A stretch of 64,000 nucleotides of DNA from Miscanthus floridulus (lineage: Eukaryota > Streptophyta > Magnoliopsida > Poales > Poaceae). The translations under genes and the position numbers were made by a program. The notes beneath the pieces are model-generated. The model searched no databases, had not been told where the DNA came from, and worked only from the letters and a program-made list of their open reading frames with translations. The stretch covers positions 112,502,278 through 112,566,277 of the forward strand of contig NC_089588.1 in NCBI RefSeq assembly GCF_019320115.1, given 5' to 3'. This document shows, in pieces, positions 47,165-60,242 of the stretch. How positions within the stretch are numbered: position 1 is the stretch's first letter; each line of letters begins with the position of its first letter.

Positions 47165-50101
47165 GCCCGAGGAGCCTACGCGACCATGCCAGGCCATGGC
47201 AAGGCTCGAGTGGACCCCAAGCAGCCTACCCGCGAGAGACGAGGAGGCGGGCACGGCGGCCGCAGTAACGCCCGCCAGGCGAGGACGACAGGATGACGCG
47301 CGGTGCTACGGTGACGTGCGTGCGGTGGTGCAGGAGGCTCGAGCGTGCGGGCACGGAGGATGTGGCGGTTCGGAGCGGCCGTGGGCTTGCGCGCGCTCAC
47401 GCGGAGATGACCGATGACGGCGGGTGAGGGACGCAGCGACGGCGGGCGAGGGACGCAGCGACGGCAGCCTCGGCGCACGGCGGCATGGCTCTCCAAGCGC
47501 GGTGACTCACAGCGGTGGCGCGCGCACTCGAGGAAGAAGACATGGTATGAGACGGCGCGTGCTCGGCCGGAGAGGAGGGCGCGGCCGAGAGACTCGGGGA
47601 GGCAGAGCTGCGCGCGGGTCACAGCCATGGCGTACTGCGGCTTGCGTGTGCTCACGCGAGGAGGGTACAGCACCGGACGGCACGGGCCTGGCAGGTGCGA
47701 GGCACGGCGCGGAGGCGCAGCCCTGGCGGGTGGTGGCGGTCATGGCCCAACGCTTCGGGACTACAGCAATGACACGAGACCGCGGGGTTCACGCTTGCTC
47801 GCAACGGACCGAGCGATGGATGGTGTGACCACGGCGGCGCTGTAGGGCATAGAAGATAAAGAGAGGGCACGAACACGCGAGGCAGCAGCAACGGCAGCGG
47901 GCCACAATGACGACGGCGCAGGCGGTTGGCAGCCAGAGTGAAAGAGAGAGCGGAGAGAGAGGCGGTGCGGAGCAAGCGCTCGGCTCATCTCGGAAGAGCG
48001 AGCAAAAATAGGGGCGGAGATGGCAGAGAAGAGCGGCACAAAGAAAAAGGACGAGAAGACCCGAGCGAGCTCGTCAAGTAAAGGCAGAGCAGTCCAATTG
48101 ACATCGACCACGGCACGTGGTCCGGTCGGCGAATCAGAAATGGACAATGGCGCGATGCACTTGAACTCGAAGCAGCCAAACCCGAGTGGGGGCAAGTGAG
48201 GTAGGGACACGTCGCATCATCACTGCGACTGAGGCCGGAGAGCAGTGTCCGGTTGTAGCTTGGCTTTCTCAAAACAAAACAAAACAAAACAGGGGTAGGA
48301 GACAGCGGCAGCAGCTGGGATGGCCGGCCTGCATGCCTGGTAGAGTGAACAGTGGCGCAGCGACAATGAAGACGGACAGAGCCACATGGGTGGGGCTGAC
48401 ATTATAACCATGAACAGTGACGAGCAGAGGAGAGCAGGCAATCGCATGTACGATGTTCGGGCACTTTGCTTTACGTAACTTATGTATACCTATATATATA
48501 AACATACCCCCCTCTCTCTCGATATATATGTATATATAAATATATATACATATAACGGTTTAATAATTTACACAAACTGTAACGTCGAGGCACAGAAAAA
48601 TTTCAGAAAAGCTCAAATTTAACTTTTGATTCAAACGCTATATATGCATATCGTTCTATTTATTAATGGATTTTATTTTATTTATAAAAGTTGTTTTTCC
48701 TGCTTAATCTAATAGAACGAACCGTTTACTATCGATTGGCCAAAATTGTCGCTCAACATTCCTAAATATTTCTACGCACTGCGTAATTTAACTTGAGCGT
48801 TTACTTGAGTCCGCGAAACTAAGTCACACAGGATTCGCGTATCGCGTCGACTATGTTTTAGATCGAAAATCCGAGAAACTCGTTTCAAAAAATTGGACCT
48901 ATGCCTAAATCGCGGGGCTAAATAAACTCGTAACACCAGGGGTGTTACAACCAACCCCTCTTAAAAAGAATCTCGTCCCGAGATTCGAAGCTAGAACCAG
49001 AAGGGGAAAACACGATTACATTTCGTAGATCCGGGATTACACAAAAGATTACACGACTTCGAATTCTAAACCACACGGGGGTCTAGGGATACATGGTTAA
49101 GAGCAACTTGGTACAACCGAGACCTACTCCAGAAGTCAAGATAGACGAGGACAATGGAGAAACAACAAGAAGATGATTATCCAAATCATGGTGTAGCACC
49201 AACAGATCCAGAAACAGTCGACTGAGAAGTAAAATATCGTGAATCCTAAGGCCAACTAACCAAGGGAACTTGAACTTTTTCGATGAACTGGATCCTTTCT
49301 TCTCCTCAGATTACACCATCACCTCAGATTGATGAACCTAGCTTCACAACGATGACTAGATTTCGTAGCTCTATTGTGAAAGCGAGAGGAATGAGATGAA
49401 GAAGAAGAGCAAGGACCAAGGGCATTTTATAGAGGCGAACGGAGGGGGAGCAACACACCAGAAGTGGGTGTGGCAGGGATGGAGTGCACAAATGGTGCAT
49501 GCTATGGAGATAAGGTCAAAAACATGGTGCGCTTCCTGTGCAAGCGGTGGAGGGGGAAAAAAGGAGAGAAGGGGGAGGGGGGTCCACTCGACGAGGCCAG
49601 CGTGCGGGTGGACGTGTCACCAAAAGAAGAAAGAAAGGGAAGGGGAAATGGAGGGGTCTGGTACAATGAACGATGGTGCGGGGTAGAGAGCCGACCGAAC
49701 ACTAGGAAAAGAAAAAGCGCACAGTGCACAAGGACGGCGAGTACGGCACGATGTTGCGGCCACGCGAAAATGGGGAGCTAGGAGCCCGATACAGACAGCG
49801 TTCATAGGGCACGCTATGAAATGACCCAACAAGCATAGCGCGGTCAACTAAACATAGGCTTGAGACATGATATCCACTCAGACTTTTTAATTACTCCTGA
49901 CTATCCACTGCTAACTTTCCTTACTAATCTTCTTTTGCTTTCCTTTACTCGACCACATCCGTCTTTCATGTAGACTCAGATCATGCCATACTTTCTTCCT
50001 CTAAAACCACCTCCTTTTTGTTTATTTGGAGAGAACACTATGTCATCAACCCGTTGTGGATTTCCCATTTGAACACCCGAATATTTTCAAGGAGAAAATT
50101 T

Positions 50102-51153
50102 TTAAAATAAACGGTACGGCGGTGTAACTTGGTAAAGGTACTTGGTCAACAACCTCGATACCAGCGCGTGCCGAGAAGCGTCACATGTGGTAGCTATTCC
50201 ACAGAGAGCCCTCGGTGTCGTCGTGGCACCATAAGTTATTAACCAGGCAACTACTACCAACTTACACGCCATGAAGGCAGTGTGGTCATAAACCACAGAA
50301 TAAGAGGAGTATTGCAAGGAAAAATTCAAACAACAAAGGTTCCCTTCACAACAAGGGACAAGGAATTTCAAATCCAACGGCGGATTTGTTTTAAAGAGAT
50401 TCAAGTGTTCTACTAGGACATCCACAATTAGTCGATATAGTGTCCAACGTTCTCCAATCTTGACTGGTTTGCTGATATCTTGATGGTAACTTCTCTTGTA
50501 ACTCACTTAACATCGCCCTTGAAAACTTGGAGCACGTCTAACGAACTTAAGATAGATGAACACAATAAACACAGTGAATAAATAAAATGCATGTTCCAAT
50601 GATCTTATACGGGTACAATGTACAAACATTTAGGCGCACATTCACGACACAGCATTCACCTACGGTCGAACTACGGACGACACAACGGCAAGAGTACAAT
50701 ACCAAGGGACAGCAATGAGAAACACTACGACCACGGGTACAGCATTCCAAGGCAACTAATCTACATCTTCTCGTGGCAATGGCTGAGTGAGAGGAACCAA
50801 GGGTTCTGCTTCTAACACTTCCGACGGTGGAGGTGCTGGCGGTTCTGCAACACCAGTTCTTCTTTCTGGTGGGTGGATCGGGATCCCTTCCAAGATCGGG
50901 GCATCCTGCCTTTCAGCAACCAATGTCCTCCGCTCGGCCCTGGTGACAAGATAGGCCACCCATAGCTGATGGACATGCCTGTCTTCAGCCTCCTTTGGAG
51001 CTTCCTCCATGGCAGCCTCCTGGCTCTCAGCAGCTGTAGCACTAGCATGCGCTTCGGCGAGCTGCACCTAGAGCATCCGGTTGAAGATCTCGGCTTCCTT
51101 GGCGCGTCGAAGGCACGCCCCCAGTTCCAAGGCTTGATGGTCGTACTACTCAT
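50102..51153 (-). other. Non-coding or unrecognised internal region of D with two open stretches
   Basis: Minus-strand open stretches at 50102-50506 (134 codons) and 50756-51067 (103 codons). The latter, read with the sequence upstream (ALELGACL, AKEAEIFNR, LQVQLAEAHASATAAE), is Glu/Ala-rich like the coiled-coil spacer proteins of some grass Gypsy elements. No catalytic domain is recognised, and stops upstream near 51070 and 51150 suggest decay. Confidence 0.35.
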
Positions 51154-51265
51154 CTAGAGCAAGCAGGTACGTGGTCAAGTGCACCACGGTGGGACTGTCC
51201 TCTTGCACATCTTGTCCTTGCAAAGCCTCCATGCGGGCCCTCCATGCCCGCCGATTCTTGTCCAA

Positions 51266-51884
51266 AGGTTGCGTTGTCTTCTTCAGGAGGGGTTGACATC
51301 GGTACCTACAAAATACTATTTGCCTAGAGGCATGCGAGGAGCCTCACCATGTTTACCGGGTATGGTGAATCCTGGCGCCTACAACACTGTAGGGATAAAT
51401 GTTGGCGCCTACAATACTGTTTGTGCTAGGGTGGTTGTGGAGCACTATTCCCACAGGTGTACAAGGTATGGTCCCTATATCATGGTTTGACTCGTGTGCT
51501 GCTTTCTATGTTTGGCCCTGGTCCCTTCCGAGTGGGCGTCCCCAGTCGGATGGTCCCAGTCGGCTTTGGTTGCGCCAATCGGAGAAGAGTGGTGAGCAAG
51601 GTTGTTATGTGCCTCGGTCGGAGAGACATGGGGTATGAGTCAGAAGTAGGGCTCGAGGTAGGCCTTCCGATTGGAGAGGTCGTCCGGAGGCAGCTGGAGC
51701 CCAAATCGAGTGCTCCGGTCAAAAAGGTGGGCCGAAGTAGCCGACGAGCGGGCGTTGCTCTTCTTGTGCCAGGCCTTCCGGTCGGTTGCTGGACCGCCCC
51801 TTTGTCCTATTGTTTTTAGACTCTTGGGTCAAGTCTTGGCGTAGAAGCCGATCCCTGAGGGACCCCGGGTTTATGAACCCGATA
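51266..51884 (-). repeat. Element B 3' LTR, second piece
   Basis: GGTTGCGTTGTCTTCTTC onward matches 60818-61429 of the B 5' LTR, ending GGGTTTATGAACCCGATA. About 280 bp of LTR between this and the first piece (present at 60538-60817 in the other LTR) is missing. Confidence 0.85.
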
Positions 51885-52140
51885 GGAGCTCTCGAGCCCC
51901 TGGGTGATTCGGGCAGAATCATCCGGGGGATTTTTGTCTTGCCGATGGATGTGTGCGAGCACACCCGCGGGTGTAGCCCCTAAGCCCCCGGGCGGTTCGG
52001 GCAAAACTGGCTAGGGGTTTTTTCCGTGTTGTCAGCGGGGGAGGTTTTTCTGTTGTCCGACGGGTGCACGCGAACGCACCCGCGGGTGTAGCCCCCGAGC
52101 CCTCGGGCGGTTCAGGCAGAACTACCTGGGAGGTATTTTT
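51885..52140. repeat. About 2.5 copies of a ~105-bp repeat beside LTR B
   Basis: Units with GAGCCCCYGGGYGRTTCGGGC, a GGGGTTTTT-type block and GTGCACGCGAACGCACCCGC; the same design as the 104-bp repeat of element C. Confidence 0.75.
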
Positions 52141-52239
52141 AGCGTGCGTGTGTGCGTGTGTTTTTTACTCTGAGACAGGTTTTTGTTTAACCAAGGCGTC
52201 GTTGTGCAGCCGTGGTGTTAGACGCGGGGATTGGATTGA

Positions 52240-52760
52240 GACAGAACTTATTGATCCCGGCGTCGGTGCGCGCCGTGAATCAGGTGAGAAGGTTAGTTCG
52301 GGACAAACCCTGGCGTCGATGCGCGCCACGGATGGAGATAGCTTGGTTCAGATGCGACAGAGCTCTCTGATCTTTGGCGTCGATGCGTGCCATGGGATTG
52401 GTCGAGGCGGAATCATGATCGGACCCAGGCGTCGGTGCACACCGTGGATTGGAAGTTAGTTTAACTAGTGAAGCTGTTACGCGAGTTCGGAGTCACGGCC
52501 CTAGGTTTATTGGAGCGTAGTTGGAAGTGAAGCCGTTTGAAGCCGTTACGCAAGTTTGGAGTCACGGTCCTAGGTTTATTAGAGCGCAGTCGAAAGTGAA
52601 GCCGTTTGAAGCCATTACGCGAGTTCAGAGTCGTGGTCCCAGGTTTATTGGAGCGCAGTTGGAAGTGAAGCTGTTTTGAAGCTGAAGCGTAGTTAGTTGG
52701 TTAAAGATCGGACGAGGCTATGCTCGTGGATCCTGGCGTCAGTGCACACCGCGGGACCGG
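52240..52760. repeat. Two further tandem families in the 3' region of element B
   Basis: Between 52255 and 52450 (and again at 52726) GGCGTCGRTGCGCGCC-like blocks recur about every 70 bp. From 52470 to about 52690 a 69-bp unit (GAAGCCGTTTGAAGCC, GAGTCACGGTCCTAGG, TTTATTGGAGCGCAG) is repeated about three times. Confidence 0.75.
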
Positions 52761-54076
52761 GCGAGTTGGAGTCGTGGATCTAGCGAGTTTGAGGTCGCTG
52801 TCCTTGGCGTTTTTCTTGAGCCCCCAAGCCCTATTGGGCCTTCGTGGGGGTCAATGTGAGTTATGTGCGTCACCCCATCCGGTTCCTCACAATCGAAGGG
52901 GCTAAGTTTTATCGCTTGTCCCGATCGCTCGGGCTCGAAGACTGGCTCGGTGAGTTCGCTAACAGGTGTGATCGAGTGAAATCTAGGTTGGCATAGACCT
53001 CTTGTGACATTCCACTACTCCTTTACCTGCAACCCGATAGATGCCTAGGTCATTCTAGAGACCGACCCGGGTGGCCTAATGGCCTCTCCTTTGATGGAGA
53101 TTCTGCGGGCATGGCGAGAGGTTTAGGATCGAACGAGAAGGTCGAGATGACCTTGTCTGCCGGACTAGGCTAGGGCCACACGATGCTCATCTATGGTTTT
53201 CTTCCCTGGCTCTATTTGGTTGCTCATGTCGAATGAGGCAAACCACCGCTTCATGACGCAACACGGAGTGTTGTGATGCATTTCGCTGCACGTGCGATGC
53301 TTAGCTTCCGAGCCCCGAGGCGGTTCATGTCCTAACCATCCAGGGGGTATAGGTGTATGAGATGAATGCTCATATGGATGTATGAATGAGTTATATAAAG
53401 AAATAGCTGGGGTCGGTAGTGTTACCTCGATGTCCTAAGTGACGGGGTTTGGAGAGCTCCAGTCGGAAATGTCTGACCGGGACCCATGCTCTTCGTTCAA
53501 GATGGAGTCGTCATGGCCTACATGAGGTGTCCCTTTGCTCCTTACTTGTCGCTTGGTGTCCCTCCTGCGTGATTCGATCAACTCAGTTAGGTCTGGTGGT
53601 CTCTCCTAGCGGAGATTTTGTTTTTGGGTCTATCCTGGGGAAGTGGGGAGACACCCGCGTGTGGTGACACTTCGGTTCCTATGCCCGTCGTGTGGTAGTG
53701 GTTGATCATGTGGTAGTGGTGGGCCAAGGCTAGGCCATGTCCCTTCAGATTAGGAGCCACTCCATCAGGCAGAGCACGTCTCATCGGTCAGGGCATGTCT
53801 TATCTGCATTAAATGGAAAAGAGAGATTTTCTCGCTCCGTCGTTCTGCCTTCCCCGATCAGCGTGTCCTTACCTAACTGTTGTTTCCTTTTCCTTAAGTA
53901 GGAGAAGTGAGGGGGTTTTTGTCCTATTCTTCCGCCTATTCCTCCTCTGCCGCCGCCTTTCTTTCTCCTTCTTGCCGTGAGCGTTCTAAGAGCCGCGGTG
54001 GTTTCTAGGAAAGAAAGGAGAGAGAGCGAGGGATGAGAGAAGGAACTCACCAGTCCTTTTGTGTTTTGGAGTGAAG

Positions 54077-57000
54077 ATGTCGGACGAGAGGTCATCCAAC
54101 ATAAGCAAGTTAGTGCTAGAGGCTTTCATCAAGAAGGGGTTTCTGCCGCCGCAGGAGGTGGCGCACTAGAGGGTCCCTAGGGGGGAGGAGTTCCCGCAAC
54201 CTCGTCCTGACGAGGTGGTTTCTTTCCTTACCTTCCATGAGCACGGATTAGGGTACCCTACGCACTGGTTCCTGCGCAGGCTCCTCAATGAGTGGCGTCT
54301 AGAGCTGCAGCACCTTAATCCGACGGGGGTGCTGCACATTGCTGGCTTTGTCACCATGTGCGAGGCTTTCCTCGGGATGGAGCCGCATGCGGATTTCTTC
54401 CGGCGGCTCTTCTCCCTGAGAGCCTTGATGGTGGGGGACTCGGCCGAGACTATGTTGGTGGGAGGTTTCACCCTACAGAGGAAGCCGAGCGTGGGAGATT
54501 CGTACCCCGCGTACTCCCCCTATGACTCCAACCGGGGGTGGCACGGGGAGTGGTTTTACATCAGGAATCCAGCGAAGGCGCCGTTTTCGGCGTTCACCAG
54601 CGGGAGGCCAGAGAAGTAGAAAAGTTGGTCATGGGGTTGCGCCCGCATGGGGGGCACAAGGTGCAGGTCATCGAGGAGGAGCTGCGGATGCTCGTAAGGA
54701 GCAGCCTTGACGGGGTGCGGGTGTTCCACACCCTATTCCACCGTTGGGTTGCGCCGTTGGCGGAAAGGACGTGGCCGATGTGGGTGTACGGGGGCCGATC
54801 GGATCCGGACCGTGCGTCGCTGGAGGACCTACCAAACGACAAGGTCTGGAGTCACCTTGGCCGAGTGCTGCAGCTGTGGCCCAAGGATACGGTTGTGGGG
54901 AAACCCAGACCATTCAATGCCTCGGTCGTGTCCAAACTGGTATGATCCTTTACTTTGTTCGTGTTTCTTCCTCTGCTTTTCTTGTTTCTTGATCCTGGGC
55001 CATCCGTTCTGTAGGTGTTTGAAACGTATAAGTCCCGGCCACACCTCCTAAGGGACCAGAGGGCAGGGCCCAGCAGGCCGCCTAGAAGGAGGCAGCAGAC
55101 GCCCGAAAGAAGAAAAGAAACAAGGAGGTTCAGTAGAAGGAAGAAAAGAAGAAGGAGGTCGCCCAGCGCGTGAGGGTCGGGGAACATAGGAGCGACGTCA
55201 AGTCAGAACTCATGTCGGATGATCCTACATATGTGGATGACATGGTCTTCTCTGATGAGGAGGAGAGTTAGGAGGTCGTTGTGACCTTGGCGGAGCGTCG
55301 CGGCCCTACGACGACGTCCGCTGGCGACGGACAGGAGGCCACATGGCATGCGGTGGTTCTCGCATCGAGGAAGCATGCAGTGAGCACGGACGTTGTTGGC
55401 GAGTGGGCGGCGAAGCGGACATGGTCACCGCACCCCTCAACAGTGTCACTGGTTCCGTCCCCACCTATTATGGACATGGCGGAACAAGGTGGGTGGTTCG
55501 AGGACCGGACTGGCACCTGTTTGTCGCTGGGGTCGGTGATGGCACGTGACTTGCAGCTAGGGATGGCCATGCCCGCCGTGGCCATAGTCGAGCAAGCCGG
55601 TCGGTCTGAGGAGCAGACCGGTGCCCTTGCGCCATGTGACTTGTAGTTGGTAGATGTTCTATCAGTGGCTCTAGTTTGGGAGTCCTGAGCTAGGGGTCGT
55701 GGCGTCCCGTAGGTCGGGCAGAAGCCAGTAGGAACGACTCCGCCCCTGGCTGAAGTAAGGGAGCACGGGTCGCAGTCTGGGAGCGGGCCTCATTGTATAG
55801 GCCCATCGACATCGGGATGTGCCTTCAGAGTTGTGCCGCTTGCCTCCTGGTACGTCTTTCTCTGTTTCCTTTTGGTCCTTTGCTGGCTGAGTTTTTGTTG
55901 GAGTGTGACTTACCCGTACCTTCCGCCAGCGGCCTAGGGATGCCAGGGCTGAGCATCACCCCAACTCCAGTGCAGGAGACTTGGAAGCCCATCCTGCAGC
56001 ATGTTGCAGCGAGCGAGGGGGGCAGCAGGGTTGCGGCAGCAAAGCCTTCCCTCCCGGGGGTGGTGCCCCTCGGGGCGACTACTAATAAGGCGGTAGCAGC
56101 GGCGTCGGTGTTGGCGGCGATCCCTGTGCCAATGGCGGGGGTTACATCAGAGGTAACTCTCGCTGCCCCTCCTCCACCGGTCGTGGTGGAAGAAACGAGG
56201 GAGGGCGAGCTCCGTATCTCGCCGAGTGGAGGGACGCACGACGTGTCCTTGCCATCAGAGCCGAAGGCGCCGAAGGGAAGGGCGGCCGAGACGGAGTTGG
56301 GACGCCCGGTGGCGTCCCATGCGAATGAGGTGGTGGAGATCCCATCTAACAACAAGGGCGATATCGCGATGAGGCCGCCGGTTTCCCCGTGGGAGCTGGA
56401 GGTGTTGCCGCGGGAGATGGCGGTGGTCCAGTCAGAGGCTGGGCCCTCCGGCGGTTTGCCGGAGGGTGACCTAGAGTGGCCCTGCCCTAAGGACCCATCC
56501 AAGGTGTAGTTCACCCTCTGGGATTCCTAGGAGTGTCAGCTCTGGGATATCTTTGGGGGGCAAGGGCATGCCGCAGTGTCCGAGCTCACCAAGCTGTCCG
56601 CGAAGCTCGAGAGCGCCCAGAAGCAGGCTCAGTTCGCTCAGCAGTTGGTTGAGGTCGACCTACAGCTCGTCGCGTAGGTGAGTTTCTGGTACTTGTCCTT
56701 GCCCTTTGAATCTTTCATCGATTGTTTTTAGCATGCTTGTTTTTCACAGGAGATAAGGAAGATGTCGTCCCGCAAGTCTTACTTCCTCCGGACGGAACAT
56801 GCTCGGATGGCCGAGCTTGAGCGTCGGGTGGAGTTCACTTGCCGTGAGTCCTAGGTCCGGGTGGCCAAGGCAGCCGAGGCGTAGGCTGAGGGGTAGCGTG
56901 TGGTAGAGCGGGCAACTGCTGCCGAGCAAGGGCTCGAGGTGGCGAAGGTCTGCCAGGAGGAGACTGAGGCAGGGCTACGGGCGTCCCTGGCGAACACCGA

Positions 57001-57725
57001 GGTGGCACTTCAAGAGGCCTTGGCAGCCCTTGAGCCAGAGTGGGCCGCCCTGGAGTCGGCACAGAAGGCCCTAGAGGCAGAGCAGAGAGCCCGGTCGGAG
57101 GTGGATCAGGAGGTGCTCATGCTCTGGGGCCAGGTGATGGGGATGGAGGACGCGAGTGCCTGGCTACGCGAGCAGGTGGCTCGGCAGGCAGGGGATCTCT
57201 CCACCCTTGAGGCCTCTCGCATCGGTGCGTACCTTTTTTGTTTTCTCATGGTGTTGATTTTTCCCTCAGCCTGTTTCTGAGCTTGTCGCCCTTCTTGCAG
57301 AGCTGGGTGAAAAGGTGAAGGCACTGGAGCGAGACCTAGAGGCGACCAAGGCGAGCTTTGGCCGAAATGCCGAGGAGCTAGCCAAGTCCCATGAAGAGCG
57401 ACGTGCTCTCGAAGGGGATCTTGACCATATTCGCAACGTTGCCCGGCTCGTCGTCTCTGAAGTCTTCAGGTCGGCGCCCAGTACCGGCGCACCCGTGGTC
57501 CAGCTGGCGGAGGTTCTGGATGCGGTCTGGGACCTTGTTAGGAGTGGGCTGTTCTACGGAGCGTCGAGGGTGCTGACCTTAGTGGCGACGCACCACCCAA
57601 ACCTGGACTTCACCGCTATCTGCAGTGGGTATGATGAAGGTCTAAGCATGGAGGACATCCAATCAATCGGGGACAGCTTGCTGCCGCACACGCGATCAGT
57701 GTCAGAGCAAGTCTCCGCCGAGTAG
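54077..57725 (+). pseudogene. Antisense 'putative gypsy-type transposase' gene of element B
   Basis: Same extra gene as in element C; function unknown. Start ATG 54077 (MSDERSSNISKLVLEAF), one in-frame TAG at 54167-54169 where Trp is expected (VAH-stop-RVP). The conserved domain follows: DEVVSFLTFHEHGLGYPTHW (54210-54269), LNPTGVLHIAGFVTMCEAFL and HADFFRRLFSLR, ending near 54615. A frameshift then leads to VEKLVMGLRPHGGHKVQV to 54942, with a GT donor. A Pro/Ala/Ser/Glu-rich linker is open at 55793-56509. A coiled coil (56900-57225 and, after an intron of about 75 bp, 57301-57725) ends SLLPHTRSVSEQVSAE. The strand is opposite to gag; it lies between the 3' LTR and gag because pol is absent. 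Confidence 0.78.
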
Positions 57726-57899
57726 GTGATGGATGTTCACTGTCAAGACATGGCCCGAAGCATGCGTGGAGAGGACGCTTCTGAGCCTACGGATAGCCCG
57801 GATCCTGCTTTGGGGAGAATGTCGCCTCGGCCTCGACCGAGCCGAACGTCGTGCCACCAGGGAGTGAGCAGCCTGCGCCTTCGTCGGTTGCGCCACCAG

Positions 57900-58500
57900 C
57901 AGGTGCCGCCGGGTCAGTTTAATAGCTTGCAGAATATAAGTAGTTTAGTAAACGTAAAAAGTTTAAGTTCATGGGGGAGCCCATGTGTAAAACGTTCGTG
58001 TGTGTTTTAATGACTACAATCGGTTTTTGTTTTTGTGATGGAGTTGCTCTGTTCGGGGAAGCTTTCCCTTTTGTTCCTTAGTTTTCCCTTAGCGTAATTT
58101 TGTTTTTTATTTCTTTCTTTCTCGTACCTACCCGTTTATCCTATAGGCTGCAACCTTGTCAGCCCGGGGCATGTCCCGCAAGGCTCGGCTGCTCGTAACC
58201 ATAGGAAAAGGCGGGGTGCGATTAGTCGGAATGTTTTAAAGCAAAGCTACGTACGGCAAAACAAAAGAACGAACTGCCCTTCTGCTCAGGTAGGAAAGAG
58301 TTTTCTCCATATGAAAGTAAAAGAGTACTCAAAGTAAAAACAAAATGGAGGGGTAGTACAACCCCCTAGTGGAGCCCCCGAGCGCCCCGAGCCAAAAAGT
58401 GTTCGGGTCGGGGTGCTCTTACAGGAGCGTATGCTAAGTAAATAATGGTAAGACTAAAACTTTAGGGAAAAACAACATAGCTATTCCAGGGCATTCGGAG
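57900..58500. other. 3' flank of the antisense gene, element B
   Basis: Contains CATGGGGGAGCCCATG, corresponding to the end of the deleted gene copy in C (39372). No coding seen; this is where pol would be expected. Confidence 0.5.
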
Positions 58501-58599
58501 AGAGCGTCGTCACTGTTATCCTTCAGTCGGTAGATGTTCGGTCAGATCACTTCATCCTTTAGTCATCTGGATCCTTTCCTGCTATGCCTCTTTCTTCGT

Positions 58600-60118
58600 T
58601 TGCTGCCTCTTCGCCTTTTTCTTTCCTTGGCCTGCTAGTCTACCTCAGCAGGCGCTTGAGGAGCTGGCAGTCCTTGTAGAGATGGTTAACGGGATAGTTG
58701 TGGTTGGTGCACAGGCTCTCCATGAGCTCGTGAAAGTGGCCCGAAGGGTCTTGCTGGGGCTGAGTGCCCGCGTAATCCACTGCGGTGACCAACGTGGAGT
58801 TGGCCAGTCAGCGGCGATCCTTTCTGTTCTTTTTTCCCCTCTGCGTGGAGGGGCCCTTGTCTTGATCCTAGCGTTTGGCCTTACCTTTGCCGTGGCCCCC
58901 GTTGAAGCACAGTGAGAATGATGCTTGCTGGGGGAGTTGGGCAACGGTTGGTGGTCCTGGGCCGTCAGTGTTGGGACTCTGGTCGCTGCTGCATGTGCCT
59001 TGGTTTGGTCCGAGCCACGCCTAGATAGGCGGTTGGTGCGGAGCTTTCATCAGGTTAAGATGAGGTGCCATTGTGGCCTCGTGTGCCACGCTCAGCGGCT
59101 GTTGCAGTGACAGGGTGTAGTGCCCCATCTGTTGCGTCCCTGTTCCCCAGATAAGGAGCGAGGTCATGAGTTGGTGTCGCGATATGGAGCACTCCGCTTG
59201 CTGAACGGTGGCGGTCTCCACCAGTGCCCGGAGGTTCCAGTGGATCGCCTGTTCGCGAGGGTCGTTCGGCTCAGACAGGCTGCGCAGGAGCATTATCGCG
59301 GCGGCAATGTTCTAACTGGCCTGAGCAAACTATGGAGGATCGGTCCCCCTAACTAGGGTGTTGCGCTGGACCTGACAGGCGCGACCCCGAGCGCCGTTCG
59401 CCGGTCTATGCGCATGGGGCGCAGTGTGGTGCACTGAGCGCACTGGCGCGGTCGGTGGCTGATGTGGCCACTGTCGTCGTAGATCCTCCTCGTGCTCTCG
59501 TGTGAGCTCAGGGGCCTCCGTATGAGGGCCCAGAGGGGCATGAGTCCATGAGGACTCCGTTGCCCCTGGCGGCTGTTCCAGAGCATCTATCATAGCGCAA
59601 TCCCTGGACAGATGGTGGCTGGGTGCCATGTCACCGATGCTAGAGCCATCATTCCCGACGTCATCATCCATGATGTCGAGGAAATAGGTGGGACCGTAGC
59701 TCGCCATCCCCATGAACTCAAACGTGAGAGGAGGCGGCGCCATAATCTTTTAGAGCCCCTGAGCGTACGCATCCATGGGAGACACGAGGCCATAGGGGAA
59801 CCGGTCATGCGGTGGCCGCGACGGGGACAATGGCAGCCCTTCGGGTATTTGGCGGAAGATAGAATGTAGTAAGTTAAGAACAGCATGTATATTACTCACA
59901 GCGGGGTTTGAGCAGAGAGTTTGCTCGGAATGAAGCGCAGATGCCGCGCCGTTGAGGTCGCGTGTCCCGGAGTCGATGGAGGACGTCTCTCCAATGGGTG
60001 CCGGGTCACGAGTCTCCTCGCGGAGGTGGAGTACGCCAAGCCGATCGGCGATGAAGTCCAAGCTTCCAAAGAGGAAGGCCTGGGATGGCTCAAAAACAGG
60101 TGGAACCCGCATCCCCAC
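58600..60118 (-). pseudogene. gag of element B
   Basis: Reading minus from 60118 (MGMRVPPVFEPSQAF), a single frame runs through LGVLHLREETRDPAP and MAPPPLTFEFMGMASYGPTY (59743 on), broken by one stop at 59750-59752, another near 59328, and further ones below 59110. The segment FAQASQNIAAAIMLLR (about 59285-59325) is a gag N-terminal landmark of the Tat type. Near 58670-58730 a knuckle variant CTNHNYPVNHLYKDCQLL parallels that of element C. No protease, reverse transcriptase, RNase H or integrase motif follows. Confidence 0.75.
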
Positions 60119-60242
60119 AAGCGAGAGTGTGGGATACTCCTATGAGCCAAAGCGAATCGTATCGCCCGAGCCCGTCTCGGCGGGGGTGGTGAAAAAATGG
60201 GCCATCCGATGACCAAAAAGTGTTGAACATACAGCGTCTTCC

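Larger units (their letters stand above)
47121..51265 (-). mobile_element. Fragment D: chromovirus-type LTR end plus part of an internal region, both ends truncated
   Basis: Reading minus, ACCAACCCC precedes TGTAACACCCCTGGTG at 48949, which is an internal-region/3' LTR junction; GAATCTCGGGACGAGATTC is just inside (about 48968-48986). The LTR part 47121-48949 lacks its other end. The internal part 48950-51265 has no gag or pol motif. At the left it abuts gag of C, at the right the middle of the B LTR. Confidence 0.65.

Noticed and set aside
47176..48287. Several overlapping open frames of 100-165 codons on both strands
   Set aside because: They lie within the GC-rich part of the D LTR, overlap each other in all frames and are Arg/Ala/Pro-rich. 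Typical of GC-rich non-coding LTR sequence.
48482..48560. TA-rich palindromic stretch as a replication origin or special structure
   Set aside because: It is a degenerate TATATA-rich tract within the D LTR; nothing beyond base composition supports a function.
55825..56514. 229-codon open frame on the minus strand opposite the antisense gene
   Set aside because: It mirrors the GC-rich linker of the plus-strand gene, has Pro/Ser/Ala low complexity and no domain; gag and antisense-gene homology explains the region better.
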